Below are positions 1 to 5,701 of a stretch of DNA of 5,703 nucleotides, one piece after another. This DNA comes from Gammaproteobacteria bacterium. Its GTDB lineage: Bacteria; Pseudomonadota; Gammaproteobacteria; SZUA-152. Both the position numbers and the translations under genes were made by a program. The DNA is taken from contig QIGJ01000367.1 of assembly GCA_003229995.1 (NCBI GenBank), positions 1 through 5,703 of the forward strand. The letters run 5' to 3'. The notes under the pieces were generated by a model, which saw nothing but the letters and a program-made list of their open reading frames with translations, was not told the DNA's origin and ran no database searches. The number at the start of each line of letters is the position of its first letter. Positions within the stretch are counted from its first letter, which is position 1.

Positions 1-145
1 CCAGCCCCTGCAATAACAACTCCATGGGACGAATACCCAGATTGCGTCCACCGTGTTCCGGTGGCCCGTCAATCACTACACTGTGGCCACTGCCGGATTC
101 ACCGATAAACATGACCTCTTCCACCCACTTGATTCTGGCTTTCAT
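1..145 (-). CDS. OsmC family protein, YhfA-like (5' part, runs off the left edge)
   Basis: The first 48 codons are present and no stop is reached before the window edge. The protein begins MKARIKWVEEVMFIGESGSG and continues with HSVVIDG (residues 21-27) and a GIRPMELLLQGL stretch (37-48). This matches the start of E. coli YhfA, which opens MQARVKWVEG and has a SPMEMVLMA stretch at the same place. OsmC-fold proteins are small cytoplasmic enzymes, some of them thiol peroxidases; the YhfA branch has no firm function, and the reactive cysteines would lie beyond this fragment. The ATG at 145 is supported by homologue alignment and by a GGAG about 10 nt upstream. The gene is divergent from crp, as yhfA is from crp in E. 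coli and its equivalent from vfr in Pseudomonas. Family call is firm; biochemical role unknown. Confidence 0.85.
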   Translation of the reverse strand, partial: MKARIKWVEEVMFIGESGSGHSVVIDGPPEHGGRNLGIRPMELLLQGL

Positions 146-150
146 CTATA

Positions 151-181
151 TTGCTCCAAGATTTTGATCGGTGATTATAAA
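151..181 (+). promoter_or_regulatory. Candidate crp promoter overlapping the divergent one
   Basis: On the plus strand TTGCTC (151-156) is followed after 18 nt by TTATAA (175-180), preceded by a TG at 172-173 as in extended -10 promoters. It overlaps the minus-strand TATAAT, so the two divergent promoters would compete for polymerase. A leader of about 120 nt would precede the favoured crp start. No convincing TGTGA-N6-TCACA autoregulatory site was found between 146 and 312. Confidence 0.3.
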
Positions 182-203
182 CCGTCATCGCACCTGCACA
201 TAA
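172..203 (-). promoter_or_regulatory. Candidate promoter for the OsmC-family gene
   Basis: The minus strand has a perfect TATAAT -10 hexamer at 174-179. About 16-18 nt upstream lies only a weak -35 match (TTATGT or ATGTGC, around 196-203). Transcription would start near 167, leaving a leader of about 22 nt that includes the GGAG ribosome site. The assignment rests on the -10 box and position alone. Confidence 0.4.
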
Positions 204-312
204 CACCCCCTGGTGGTTAAGTATTTACAGCAGCCTGCCGATAGGCACTATGTCACGCCCGGAGATGCGGGCCAGGCAAGACATTATGCAGTCTTTCATG
301 AGTAAAAAAACC

Positions 313-951
313 ATGAGCACGATACCCAATGTTGTCCAGACTCCCCCCACCATCGAGCGCTTTCTGGAGCACTGCCACCGACGCCAGTACCCGACCAAAA
401 GCCTGATTATTTACGCGGGCGATAAGCCTGATGTGTTGTATTACATCGTCGAAGGCTCAGTGTCTGTGCTCATTGAAGATGAAACCGGTCGTGAAATCGT
501 GCTGGCTTATCTTAATCCCGGCGATTTCTTCGGCGAAATGGGGCTGTTCGGTGGTGAATCCAACCGTAGCGCTTTTGTACGCGCCAAGAGCAAATGTGAA
601 TTGGCGGAAATCAGCTACAACCGTTTCCGCCAACTGAGCGAAAAAGACCCGGATATTCTTTTTGAGCTGGCTTCGCAAATGGCGCTGCGCCTGCGCAAAA
701 CCAGCCAGAAAGTCGGCAATCTTGCCTTTATGGATGTTACCGGCCGTATTGCCCGCACGCTGATGGATCTCAGCAAGGAACCTGATGCCATGACCCACCC
801 CGATGGCATGCAAATCCGCATCACCCGGCAGGAGCTGGGACGCATTGTGGGCTGCTCACGGGAAATGGTCGGGCGTGTGTTAAAAAACCTGGAAGAACAG
901 GGGCTGATTACTGCGCAGGGAAAAACGATTGTGGTGTTTGGGGCACGTTAA
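313..951 (+). CDS. crp: cAMP receptor protein, Crp/Vfr-type global regulator
   Basis: Complete 212-residue member of the Crp family, a cytoplasmic homodimer that binds cAMP and then DNA. The N-terminal cyclic-nucleotide domain (about residues 17-120) carries the phosphate-binding cassette GEMGLF...NRSA, with E75, R85 and S86 at the positions of E. coli E72, R82 and S83. T130-S131 match the E. coli T127-S128 that contact the adenine. The helix-turn-helix (about 171-192, [20 protein letters not shown]) has R183, E184 and R188 matching the three base-reading residues R180, E181 and R185, so the classical TGTGA half-site should be recognised. It resembles Pseudomonas Vfr ([17 protein letters not shown]) more than E. 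coli Crp. The frame is open from ATG 250, with further ATGs at 286 and 298. I chose 313 because it leaves 19 residues before HCH, close to Vfr's 18. No start has a strong ribosome site. Confidence 0.93.
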   Translation: MSTIPNVVQTPPTIERFLEHCHRRQYPTKSLIIYAGDKPDVLYYIVEGSVSVLIEDETGREIVLAYLNPGDFFGEMGLFGGESNRSAFVRAKSKCELAEISYNRFRQLSEKDPDILFELASQMALRLRKTSQKVGNLAFMDVTGRIARTLMDLSKEPDAMTHPDGMQIRITRQELGRIVGCSREMVGRVLKNLEEQGLITAQGKTIVVFGAR

Positions 952-971
952 ACAGGCACGAGGCAGCCAGA

Positions 972-1781
972 TTAACGGGCAAACAACATTGCCAGCTGAG
1001 CACCCGGGTCTTCGGCACGCATAAACGCCTCTCCCACCAAAAACGCATTCACTGCATGTTCCCGCATCAGAGCCACATCCTCCACAGAATGAATCGCACT
1101 TTCGGTGACCACAATACGGTCATCAGGAATTGACTCCAGCATACCCAGTGTCGTTTGCAGACTGACTTCAAAGGTACGCAGGTTACGATTGTTGATACCC
1201 ATCAATGGCAAATTCAGCGGCAATGCCCGCGCCAGTTCATCCGCATCGTGTACCTCTACCAGCACATCCATGCCCAGCTTTGTAGCCAGCGCCGCAAGTT
1301 CGTGCAGTTGTACATCATCCAGTACAGCAACAATCAACAAAATGCAATCAGCCGCGATAGCACGCGCCTCATAAACCTGATATGGATCAACAATAAAATC
1401 CTTGCGAATAACCGGCAACGTGCAGGCGGCACGGGCCTGTCGCAAATACGCTTCCGAGCCCTGGAAAAAATCCTTGTCGGTGAGCACCGACAAGCAGGTT
1501 GCACCGCCCTTTTCGTATGAAACGGCAATCTCGACTGGCACGAAATGTTCGCGTATCACACCCTTGCTGGGTGAGGCTTTTTTGATTTCGGCAATCACAG
1601 CTGCATCACCCGCAGCCATTTTGTTTTTCATCGCATCCACAAAACCACGACAAGCATCGGCGCTATTGGCAACAGCAGCGCGCTCGATCATTTCTGCTAG
1701 GCTTACCTGCTGGCTTCGCATGTCAATTTCTTCGTACTTGCGGACGATGATCTTTTTGAGAATATCCGGAGTGTTGCTCAT
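972..1781 (-). CDS. trpC: Indole-3-glycerol phosphate synthase
   Basis: This 269-residue cytoplasmic TIM barrel closes the indole ring of carboxyphenylamino-deoxyribulose phosphate, releasing CO2 and water, to give indole-glycerol phosphate. It is stand-alone, with no fused TrpF domain as in E. coli TrpCF. Visible motifs are [11 protein letters not shown] (64-74, with E65 and K67), RKDF (126-129, catalytic K127), VEVH (175-178, E176), GINNRNL (195-201, N197), TES (226-228, S228) and LVGEAFM (248-254). These cover the catalytic lysines and glutamates known in this family. The length is normal. The ATG at 1781 has only a weak GGA a few bases upstream. It is the last gene of the cluster, 87 nt after trpD across a repeat pair, and converges on crp with a 20 bp gap. 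Confidence 0.96.
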   Translation of the reverse strand: MSNTPDILKKIIVRKYEEIDMRSQQVSLAEMIERAAVANSADACRGFVDAMKNKMAAGDAAVIAEIKKASPSKGVIREHFVPVEIAVSYEKGGATCLSVLTDKDFFQGSEAYLRQARAACTLPVIRKDFIVDPYQVYEARAIAADCILLIVAVLDDVQLHELAALATKLGMDVLVEVHDADELARALPLNLPLMGINNRNLRTFEVSLQTTLGMLESIPDDRIVVTESAIHSVEDVALMREHAVNAFLVGEAFMRAEDPGAQLAMLFAR

Positions 1782-1802
1782 TTTTCCAGACTCTGCATGT
1801 TG

Positions 1803-1870
1803 ACACAGAGGTCGCAGAGAAACGAAGGCACAGAAAAATAAAAATGCGGCGTCTCAATGCCTCTGCGTTT
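1803..1870. repeat. CGCAGAG-family inverted repeat pair between trpC and trpD
   Basis: One arm (1803-1838) reads ACACAGAGGTCGCAGAG followed by AAACGAAGGCACAGA. The other (1859-1870) reads GCCTCTGCGTTT. The core CGCAGAG at 1813-1819 is a perfect 7 bp complement of CTCTGCG at 1861-1867, with about 40 nt between. The long arm shares ACACAGAGGTCGCAGAG exactly with the reverse complement of the arm at 3878-3904. This is the same family as the repeats in the other two trp gaps, here without any cargo gene. The trpD stop codon (1869-1871) overlaps the short arm. Confidence 0.8.
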
Positions 1871-2888
1871 ACAACACTTCATTGGAAACATTGACCAGCG
1901 CCTCCAGTTTGGTCAGCGCCTCACCACTGGACAGTACTTCGTCGGCTTTTGTCACACCTGCCGCCAGAGAATCCGCCAACCCCGCCGCGTACAACGCAGC
2001 ACCAGCATTTAATTGCACGATATCACGCGCCGAACCCGGCTGGTTTCCCAGTACACTTTTCACCACGGTTAATGACTGTGCCGCATCTTCTACTTTCAGT
2101 GAGGCAAGATCCGTTCGCGCCAATGAAAAATCTTCCGGCTGGATGGTGTATGTAGTCACTTCACCATTTTTCAGCTCCGCCACAAAGGTCGGTGCAGCAA
2201 TGCTGATTTCATCCATGCCATCTTCCGAATGCACCACCAGGACATGGTGGCTACCTAGGTTGGCCAACACATGAGCCAACGGCTCCACCAGTTCTTTGCT
2301 GAAGACACCCAGCAACTGATTGGGCGCACCCGCAGGATTGGTCAGCGGCCCCAGCACATTAAAAACCGTGCGTACGCCCATTTCCTTGCGTGGGCCGATG
2401 GCATGTTTCATGGCACCGTGATGTTTGGGGGCAAACATAAAACCCACACCCACTTCATTCACACACTTCGCAACTTGCCCGGGGCTCAAGTCCAGATTTA
2501 CTCCGGCGGCTTCCAGTAAATCCGCACTACCGGACTTGCTGGAAATAGAACGATTGCCGTGTTTCGCCACCCTGCCTCCGGCAGCGGCCACCACAAAACA
2601 ACTTGCGGTGGAAATATTAAATGTACCACTGCCATCACCGCCAGTACCGACGATGTCCACAATGTGCTCACCGCTGATATTCACTTTGGTGGCCAGCTCG
2701 CGCATCACCTGTGCGGCGGCGGTGATTTCATCGATAGTTTCACCCTTCATGCGTAAACCAACCAGGAAACCACCGATCTGTGCAGGCGTCGCGTCGCCGG
2801 TCATGATGGTATTCATCACCGATTGCATTTCTTCTTGTGTCAAATCACGGCGTTCAGTGACGGCACGAATAGCGGTTGACATATCCAT
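1869..2888 (-). CDS. trpD: Anthranilate phosphoribosyltransferase
   Basis: This 339-residue cytoplasmic enzyme transfers phosphoribosyl from PRPP to anthranilate, the second step of the tryptophan branch. The small helical N-terminal domain (about 1-70) is followed by the PRPP-binding loop [14 protein letters not shown] (81-94) and KHGNR (109-113). R167 lies in the anthranilate-binding region ([13 protein letters not shown], 165-177), GPLTNPA spans 180-186, and the metal-binding pair D226-E227 sits in GMDE. Length and motifs are those of a functional enzyme. It stands alone, without the TrpG fusion of E. coli TrpD. The ATG at 2888 is well supported by an AAGGGGGG Shine-Dalgarno at 2894-2901, 5 nt upstream; a second ATG at 2882 is less well placed. 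The stop codon lies at the edge of a repeat arm, so the last residues may differ from relatives. Confidence 0.96.
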   Translation of the reverse strand: MDMSTAIRAVTERRDLTQEEMQSVMNTIMTGDATPAQIGGFLVGLRMKGETIDEITAAAQVMRELATKVNISGEHIVDIVGTGGDGSGTFNISTASCFVVAAAGGRVAKHGNRSISSKSGSADLLEAAGVNLDLSPGQVAKCVNEVGVGFMFAPKHHGAMKHAIGPRKEMGVRTVFNVLGPLTNPAGAPNQLLGVFSKELVEPLAHVLANLGSHHVLVVHSEDGMDEISIAAPTFVAELKNGEVTTYTIQPEDFSLARTDLASLKVEDAAQSLTVVKSVLGNQPGSARDIVQLNAGAALYAAGLADSLAAGVTKADEVLSSGEALTKLEALVNVSNEVL

Positions 2889-2893
2889 TTTAT

Positions 2894-2901
2894 CCCCCCT
2901 T
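2894..2901 (-). promoter_or_regulatory. trpD ribosome binding site
   Basis: AAGGGGGG on the minus strand, 5 nt before ATG 2888. It decides that start over the in-frame ATG at 2882. Confidence 0.75.
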
Positions 2902-2913
2902 CTTTAATGTCTG

Positions 2914-2979
2914 ACGCAAAGATACAAAATCTTATTTTGTTGTTCTTTGTGCTCTCTGCGCCTTTGCGCCTTTGCGTTG
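2914..2979. repeat. CGCAAAG-family inverted repeat pair between trpD and trpG
   Basis: ACGCAAAG at 2914-2921 is an exact complement of CTTTGCGT at 2970-2977. The longer arm (2945-2979) is a short tandem of TCTGCGC, CTTTGCGC and CTTTGCGTT units. It is a G/A variant (CAAAG for CAGAG) of the repeat at 1803-1870 and 3581-3904. The 2932-2979 part is translated as the end of TrpG. Confidence 0.75.
2924..2940. repeat. Perfect short hairpin inside the trpD-trpG repeat
   Basis: ACAAAAT (2924-2930) and ATTTTGT (2934-2940) form a perfect 7 bp stem with a 3 nt loop. The trpG stop codon (2932-2934) falls at the tip. The stem is A/T only, with no following T tract in either direction, so it does not look like a rho-independent terminator. 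It is nested inside the outer CGCAAAG pair. Confidence 0.5.
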
Positions 2980-3561
2980 GGTTGTTGTGTTCAAAAAATT
3001 CTTCAGCAAATCGTGGCCATACTGCGTCAAAATTGACTCGGGATGAAACTGCACACCTTCTACGTCCAGCGCTTTGTGACGTACTCCCATGATTTCATCT
3101 AGCTCACCATTTTCGGTTTCTGTCCATGCTGTCACTTCCAGGCAATCCGGCAAGCTGTCTTTTTCGATCACCAGTGAATGGTAGCGCGTGGCCTCGAAAG
3201 GATTGTCCAGACCGGCAAACACACCCTTGTTTTCATGATACATCATCGAGGTTTTACCGTGCATAATTTCACCCGCATGCACAACCTTGCCGCCAAAGGC
3301 CTGACCGATACTCTGGTGGCCCAGGCATACGCCCAGCAATGGCACTTTACCGGCAAAATGTTTGATCATTTCCAGCGAAATACCTGCCTCATTGGGGGTG
3401 CATGGTCCGGGGGAAATAACGATGCGTTCGGGACTCAGTGCCACTACCTCGTCTAACGTAATCTGGTCATTGCGATGCACTTGCACATCTGCACCCAGCT
3501 CGCCAAAATATTGCACTAGGTTGTAGGTGAAAGAATCGTAATTGTCGATCATTAACAGCAT
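2932..3561 (-). CDS. trpG: Anthranilate synthase component II (glutamine amidotransferase)
   Basis: This 209-residue class I glutamine amidotransferase releases ammonia from glutamine and passes it to TrpE for anthranilate synthesis; in many bacteria it also serves PabB in folate synthesis. The catalytic triad is C79 in GVCLGHQ, H173 and E175 in QFHPES; the oxyanion region SPGPCTP is at 50-56. It matches Pseudomonas TrpG closely from [22 protein letters not shown] onward. ATG 3561 is chosen by that match and a GAGGG ribosome site 9 nt upstream (3571-3575). The frame stays open to an ATG at 3612, but those 17 codons come from repeat DNA and lack homology. The last 15 or so residues ([15 protein letters not shown]) are encoded by another repeat arm and replace the normal C-terminus after LLKNFL. 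The catalytic core is untouched, so the enzyme is probably active. Confidence 0.95.
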   Translation of the reverse strand: MLLMIDNYDSFTYNLVQYFGELGADVQVHRNDQITLDEVVALSPERIVISPGPCTPNEAGISLEMIKHFAGKVPLLGVCLGHQSIGQAFGGKVVHAGEIMHGKTSMMYHENKGVFAGLDNPFEATRYHSLVIEKDSLPDCLEVTAWTETENGELDEIMGVRHKALDVEGVQFHPESILTQYGHDLLKNFLNTTTQRKGAKAQRAQRTTK

Positions 3562-3570
3562 TGATCGAAG

Positions 3571-3575
3571 CCCTC
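3571..3575 (-). promoter_or_regulatory. trpG ribosome binding site
   Basis: GAGGG on the minus strand, 9 nt before ATG 3561. It supports that start against the in-frame ATG at 3612, which lies within repeat sequence. Confidence 0.7.
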
Positions 3576-3592
3576 GTATAAAAACGCAGAGT

Positions 3593-3618
3593 ACACAGAG
3601 GCGCAGAGGCACAGAGAA
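3593..3618 (+). repeat. Left terminal inverted repeat of the cassette
   Basis: The 26 nt arm pairs with 3878-3904 in inverted orientation with one indel and one mismatch. It ends at the stop codon of the GxxExxY remnant (3619-3621). Confidence 0.8.
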
Positions 3619-3872
3619 CTACATGTTGTTAATAACACGACAAACCTCATTTTTTAGTACCGTAGTATTAAAATTAATTAACAGACCCAGCGGTTTATCC
3701 ATCAATCGCAGATAAGTCAACAACTGTGCCTTGTGGAGTGAACTTACTTGCTCAACAGTCTTAAGGAATGGGCACGATAAGCATCACCAATAACATGTCA
3801 TTTGTATTGAACATAGAGAGGAACTTCGATGGCCGCACCAATCACTGTGCCCGACAAATTATTATCCTGCAT
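3619..3872 (-). pseudogene. GxxExxY family protein (PD-(D/E)XK nuclease-like), decayed
   Basis: From ATG 3872 the frame reads MQDNNLSGTVIGAAIEV, the usual start of GxxExxY proteins, and then jumps to PLYVQYK. About 28 residues that normally lie between, including the G-x-x-E-x-x-Y signature, are gone. The usual YKG motif is broken: TGA at 3798-3800 stands where a glycine codon (GGA) is expected, and HVIGDAYRA follows in the same frame. The catalytic strand after YRAD is then lost with a frame shift. From 3762 another frame gives KTVEQVSSLHKAQLLTYLRL, then MDKPLGLLINFNTTVLKN and a VINNM end with TAG at 3619-3621, matching the family C-terminus. Intact members are about 125 residues; here 254 nt remain. 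The family is related to PD-(D/E)XK nucleases, with unknown cellular role. It cannot give a working protein. Confidence 0.85.
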
Positions 3873-3877
3873 TTCTT

Positions 3878-3904
3878 TTCTCCGTGCCTCTGCGACCTCT
3901 GTGT
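3878..3904 (-). repeat. Right terminal inverted repeat of the cassette
   Basis: The 27 nt arm is the inverted counterpart of 3593-3618. Its first 17 nt on the minus strand, ACACAGAGGTCGCAGAG, are identical to the plus-strand arm at 1803-1819. It begins 18 nt after the trpE stop codon. Confidence 0.8.
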
Positions 3905-3921
3905 TAATACACCCAACCACA

Positions 3922-4320
3922 TCAAACCACGCTATTGAGCCCTTTCGCATTTCCATCCAGCCCGGCTTCGGCCATGGTTACAGCACGAAACACAGCACGC
4001 CCCTTGTTCATTGTTTCTTTCCATTCCAGCGTGGGCTGTGAATCATAAACCACCCCGGCTCCGGCTTGAATATGCAGTTTGCCGGATTTGATCACTGCCG
4101 TACGAATCGCAATCGCCGTATCCATGTTGCCATTCCAGCCAAGATATCCCACAGCTCCGGCATACACGCCACGCTTCACAGGCTCCAGCTCGTCGATGAT
4201 TTCCATGGCACGAATTTTCGGCGCACCACTCACCGTACCCGCCGGAAAAGTTGCCCGCAGTACATCCATCGCACTCACGCCCCGTTTCAGTTTACCTTCG
4301 ACATTGGAAACAATGTGCAT
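3922..4320 (-). CDS. trpE: TrpE C-terminal fragment (132 codons)
   Basis: This open frame holds the end of the chorismate-binding domain. It has [10 protein letters not shown] with the conserved histidine (H2 here, equivalent to E. coli H398), [20 protein letters not shown] (26-45), [17 protein letters not shown] (58-74) and [11 protein letters not shown]...EWKET (84-103), which includes a metal-binding glutamate (E102). It happens to start with an ATG and overlaps the end of the N-terminal fragment by 34 nt, but there is no ribosome site, so separate translation would depend on reinitiation. On its own it lacks most of the active site. The tail after AEAGLDG is not recognisable and ends 18 nt before the cassette repeat. 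Confidence 0.6.
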   Translation of the reverse strand: MHIVSNVEGKLKRGVSAMDVLRATFPAGTVSGAPKIRAMEIIDELEPVKRGVYAGAVGYLGWNGNMDTAIAIRTAVIKSGKLHIQAGAGVVYDSQPTLEWKETMNKGRAVFRAVTMAEAGLDGNAKGLNSVV

Positions 4321-5396
4321 TCAACACTGCCGGTTTCGCTGACACGACCCACGTCGTTGCGACCCAGGTCAATCAGCATTGAATGCTCGGCCAATTCTTT
4401 GGGGTCGGCCAACAATTCCGTTTCCATGGCACGATCCTCGGCCGCATCATGACCACGGCGGCGGGTACCGGCAATGGGACGCACGGTCACCACATCACCT
4501 TCCAGTCGCGTTAAAATTTCTGGTGAAGAACCCGCGATGTGAAAATCATCCAGGTCGAGATAAAACATGTACGGTGATGGATTGAGACTGCGCAGGGCAC
4601 GATACAAATCCAGTGGCGGCGCAGAATAAGGGACTGACAGGCGTTGCGACAACACCACTTGCATGACATCACCATCAACTATGTATTGCCTCGCCGCTTC
4701 CACTGCCTGCCTAAAACCGGTTTCGGTGAAACCGGAAACAAAGTCGACTTCGTTAACCTCATTGCCTGCTCGCGGCTCGGCACGCGGTGTCGCTTCACGC
4801 AATCGTGCCTCCAGTTCATCAAGGCGTTGTTGGCCAGAGTCGAAAGCATTCGCCTGTGCCGGGTTCACATGGACAATGAGATACAACTTACCGCTGAGGT
4901 TGTCGAACACCACGACTTCTTCAGACACCATCAGCAGAATGTCCGGCGTATTCAGTTCGTCAGGATTGGGACAGATGGACAGCTTCGGTTCGATATACCG
5001 AATAGTGTCGTAACCAAAATAACCCACCAATCCACCGGTGAAGCGTGGCAGGTCTTCCACCTCGGCCACTTGATAGCGGGCTTGAAAGTTCTCGATCCAG
5101 GTCAACGGATCATCACTGTGCAATGACTCCACGATTTTGCCATCGGTTTCTATTTCGATGCGTTCGCCCGACACTTTGAGCAAAGTACGACAGGGCAAGC
5201 CAATAATGGAATACCGCCCCCATTTTTCACCGCCCTGCACAGACTCAAACAGATAGGAGTAAGGGCCATTGGCCAACTTGAGATAGGTACTCAGCGGGGT
5301 ATCGAGGTCAGCCAGCACCTCGCGCATCAGCGGGATGCGGTTGATATTTTGTGCCTTGCTTTGTGACGCAAGGGCGGCAAATTGTTCTTCATTCAT
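4287..5396 (-). CDS. trpE: TrpE N-terminal fragment (369 codons)
   Basis: This frame runs from the true trpE start to a premature stop. The N-terminal regulatory region has [16 protein letters not shown] (48-63), where the ES pair corresponds to the LLES tryptophan feedback site of TrpE. The chorismate-binding domain follows with [11 protein letters not shown] (242-252), GSSPEILTR (289-297), [10 protein letters not shown] (306-315) and [21 protein letters not shown] (336-356). Residues 360-369 ([10 protein letters not shown]) come from the shifted frame. ATG 5396 is chosen over the in-frame GTG at 5405 because an AGGTGA ribosome site lies 5 nt upstream (5402-5407) and homologues start with a similar MN-EEF sequence. 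It is first in the cluster. Without the C-terminal part it should not catalyse anthranilate formation. Confidence 0.65.
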   Translation of the reverse strand: MNEEQFAALASQSKAQNINRIPLMREVLADLDTPLSTYLKLANGPYSYLFESVQGGEKWGRYSIIGLPCRTLLKVSGERIEIETDGKIVESLHSDDPLTWIENFQARYQVAEVEDLPRFTGGLVGYFGYDTIRYIEPKLSICPNPDELNTPDILLMVSEEVVVFDNLSGKLYLIVHVNPAQANAFDSGQQRLDELEARLREATPRAEPRAGNEVNEVDFVSGFTETGFRQAVEAARQYIVDGDVMQVVLSQRLSVPYSAPPLDLYRALRSLNPSPYMFYLDLDDFHIAGSSPEILTRLEGDVVTVRPIAGTRRRGHDAAEDRAMETELLADPKELAEHSMLIDLGRNDVGRVSETGSVECTLFPMSKVN

Positions 5397-5401
5397 GTTT
5401 A

Positions 5402-5407
5402 TCACCT
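5402..5407 (-). promoter_or_regulatory. trpE ribosome binding site
   Basis: AGGTGA on the minus strand, 5 nt before ATG 5396. It overlaps the alternative GTG start at 5405, so it favours the ATG. Confidence 0.75.
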
Positions 5408-5478
5408 ACAAAGTCAAACAGACAGGACATTTCACAGACATCGACTTCAGCCGCGCCATCGTTCCTTTCGCCAATTGC

Positions 5479-5518
5479 TTTGCAGGGTATAAAACATATG
5501 AACTCTTTTTTGCAGGGT
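5479..5518. repeat. 10 bp direct repeat upstream of trpE
   Basis: TTTGCAGGGT occurs at 5479-5488 and again at 5509-5518, start to start exactly 30 bp, which is close to three helical turns. The A/T-rich spacer includes TTTTATAC on the minus strand, a possible -10-like stretch. Two sites on the same face of the helix upstream of a biosynthetic gene could be an operator, but no known binding site is recognised and chance is possible. Confidence 0.3.
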
Positions 5519-5587
5519 GGGTATTGCTCACCATTACCAGTTTATCGTCCGCAACAAGCAGATGCTTTATCGCAGTTTTTAACTGTA

Positions 5588-5701
5588 TCAGGTTCTTTTA
5601 ACACAGTGCAAACACTCTGCCTGGATTTTTTTTGCTTGCTTTGGATATTTTTGAATGAGCCACTTTAGCAATTCAAGCTGATCTCCACCTTTTGCTCTCC
5701 T
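5588..5701 (-). CDS. Possible C-terminal end of an unidentified upstream gene
   Basis: One minus-strand frame is open from the right edge for 37 codons to TGA at 5588-5590. It reads GGDQLELLKWLIQKYPKQAK in its middle and ends ECLHCVKRT. The mix of charged and hydrophobic residues is plausible for a helical protein tail, but I recognise no family and no start codon is visible. If real, it would be a co-directional gene ending about 190 nt before trpE. An open stretch this short can occur by chance. The remaining 5409-5587 holds no recognised gene, no TrpR-type operator, no leader peptide with tandem tryptophan codons and no clear terminator. Confidence 0.2.
   Translation of the reverse strand, partial: RRAKGGDQLELLKWLIQKYPKQAKKIQAECLHCVKRT

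Larger units (their letters stand above)
3581..3904. mobile_element. Repeat-bounded cassette with a decayed GxxExxY gene, between trpG and trpE
   Basis: The left arm, ACACAGAGGCGCAGAGGCAC plus AGAGAA (3593-3618), is the inverted counterpart of the right arm at 3878-3904. They differ by one inserted base (GGCGCAG against GGTCGCAG) and one substitution (CACAGAG against CACGGAG). AAAACGCAGAG (3581-3591) extends the left side. The pair encloses only the GxxExxY remnant. There is no transposase and no obvious target duplication, so it is either a non-autonomous element moved in trans or a unit spread by recombination between repeats. It separates trpE from trpG by 360 nt. That the terminal repeats and the gene form one mobile unit is inference. 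Confidence 0.55.
3922..5396 (-). pseudogene. trpE: Anthranilate synthase component I, interrupted by an internal deletion and frameshift
   Basis: Together the two frames cover a whole TrpE, the chorismate-binding subunit that makes anthranilate with TrpG. They do not join. The first frame is normal to [10 protein letters not shown] (residue 359) and then reads ten unrelated residues to a stop at 4287-4289. The second resumes exactly at [10 protein letters not shown] (from 4320). Intact relatives have about 13 residues between these points (in Pseudomonas LTEKMVIERYSNV), so about 40 nt are missing at 4320-4323, which shifts the frame. With them restored the protein would be about 504 residues, near the usual 490-500. 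Either the gene is inactive here or the assembly dropped a short stretch. The lost part includes the conserved ERYSNV just before the catalytic histidine. Apart from the break, codon use and conservation look like those of a gene under selection. Confidence 0.85.

Noticed and set aside
171..190. GGTGA...TCATC as a Crp binding site
   Set aside because: The half-sites are about 10 nt apart, not 6, and the outer bases do not match TGTGA/TCACA.
250..312. Longer Crp starting at ATG 250, 286 or 298
   Set aside because: The extra residues have no counterpart in Vfr or E. coli Crp; ATG 313 gives the family length. No start has a strong ribosome site, so this is a preference, not proof.
946..977. CGTTAA...TTAACG inverted repeat between crp and trpC as a bidirectional terminator
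   Set aside because: The symmetry arises because both genes end in CGT TAA; the loop is 20 nt, the stem is 6 bp and no T tract follows.
1105..1520. Plus-strand open frames opposite trpC, trpD, trpG and trpE
   Set aside because: They lie antisense to strongly conserved genes, show no recognisable protein motifs and have no ribosome sites.
3562..3612. N-terminal extension of TrpG starting at ATG 3612 ([10 protein letters not shown]...)
   Set aside because: The 17 codons are translated repeat sequence, relatives begin at [10 protein letters not shown], and a good ribosome site precedes ATG 3561.
3619..3904. CRISPR array or tandem repeat array
   Set aside because: Only paired inverted arms are present, with no regularly spaced direct repeats or unique spacers.
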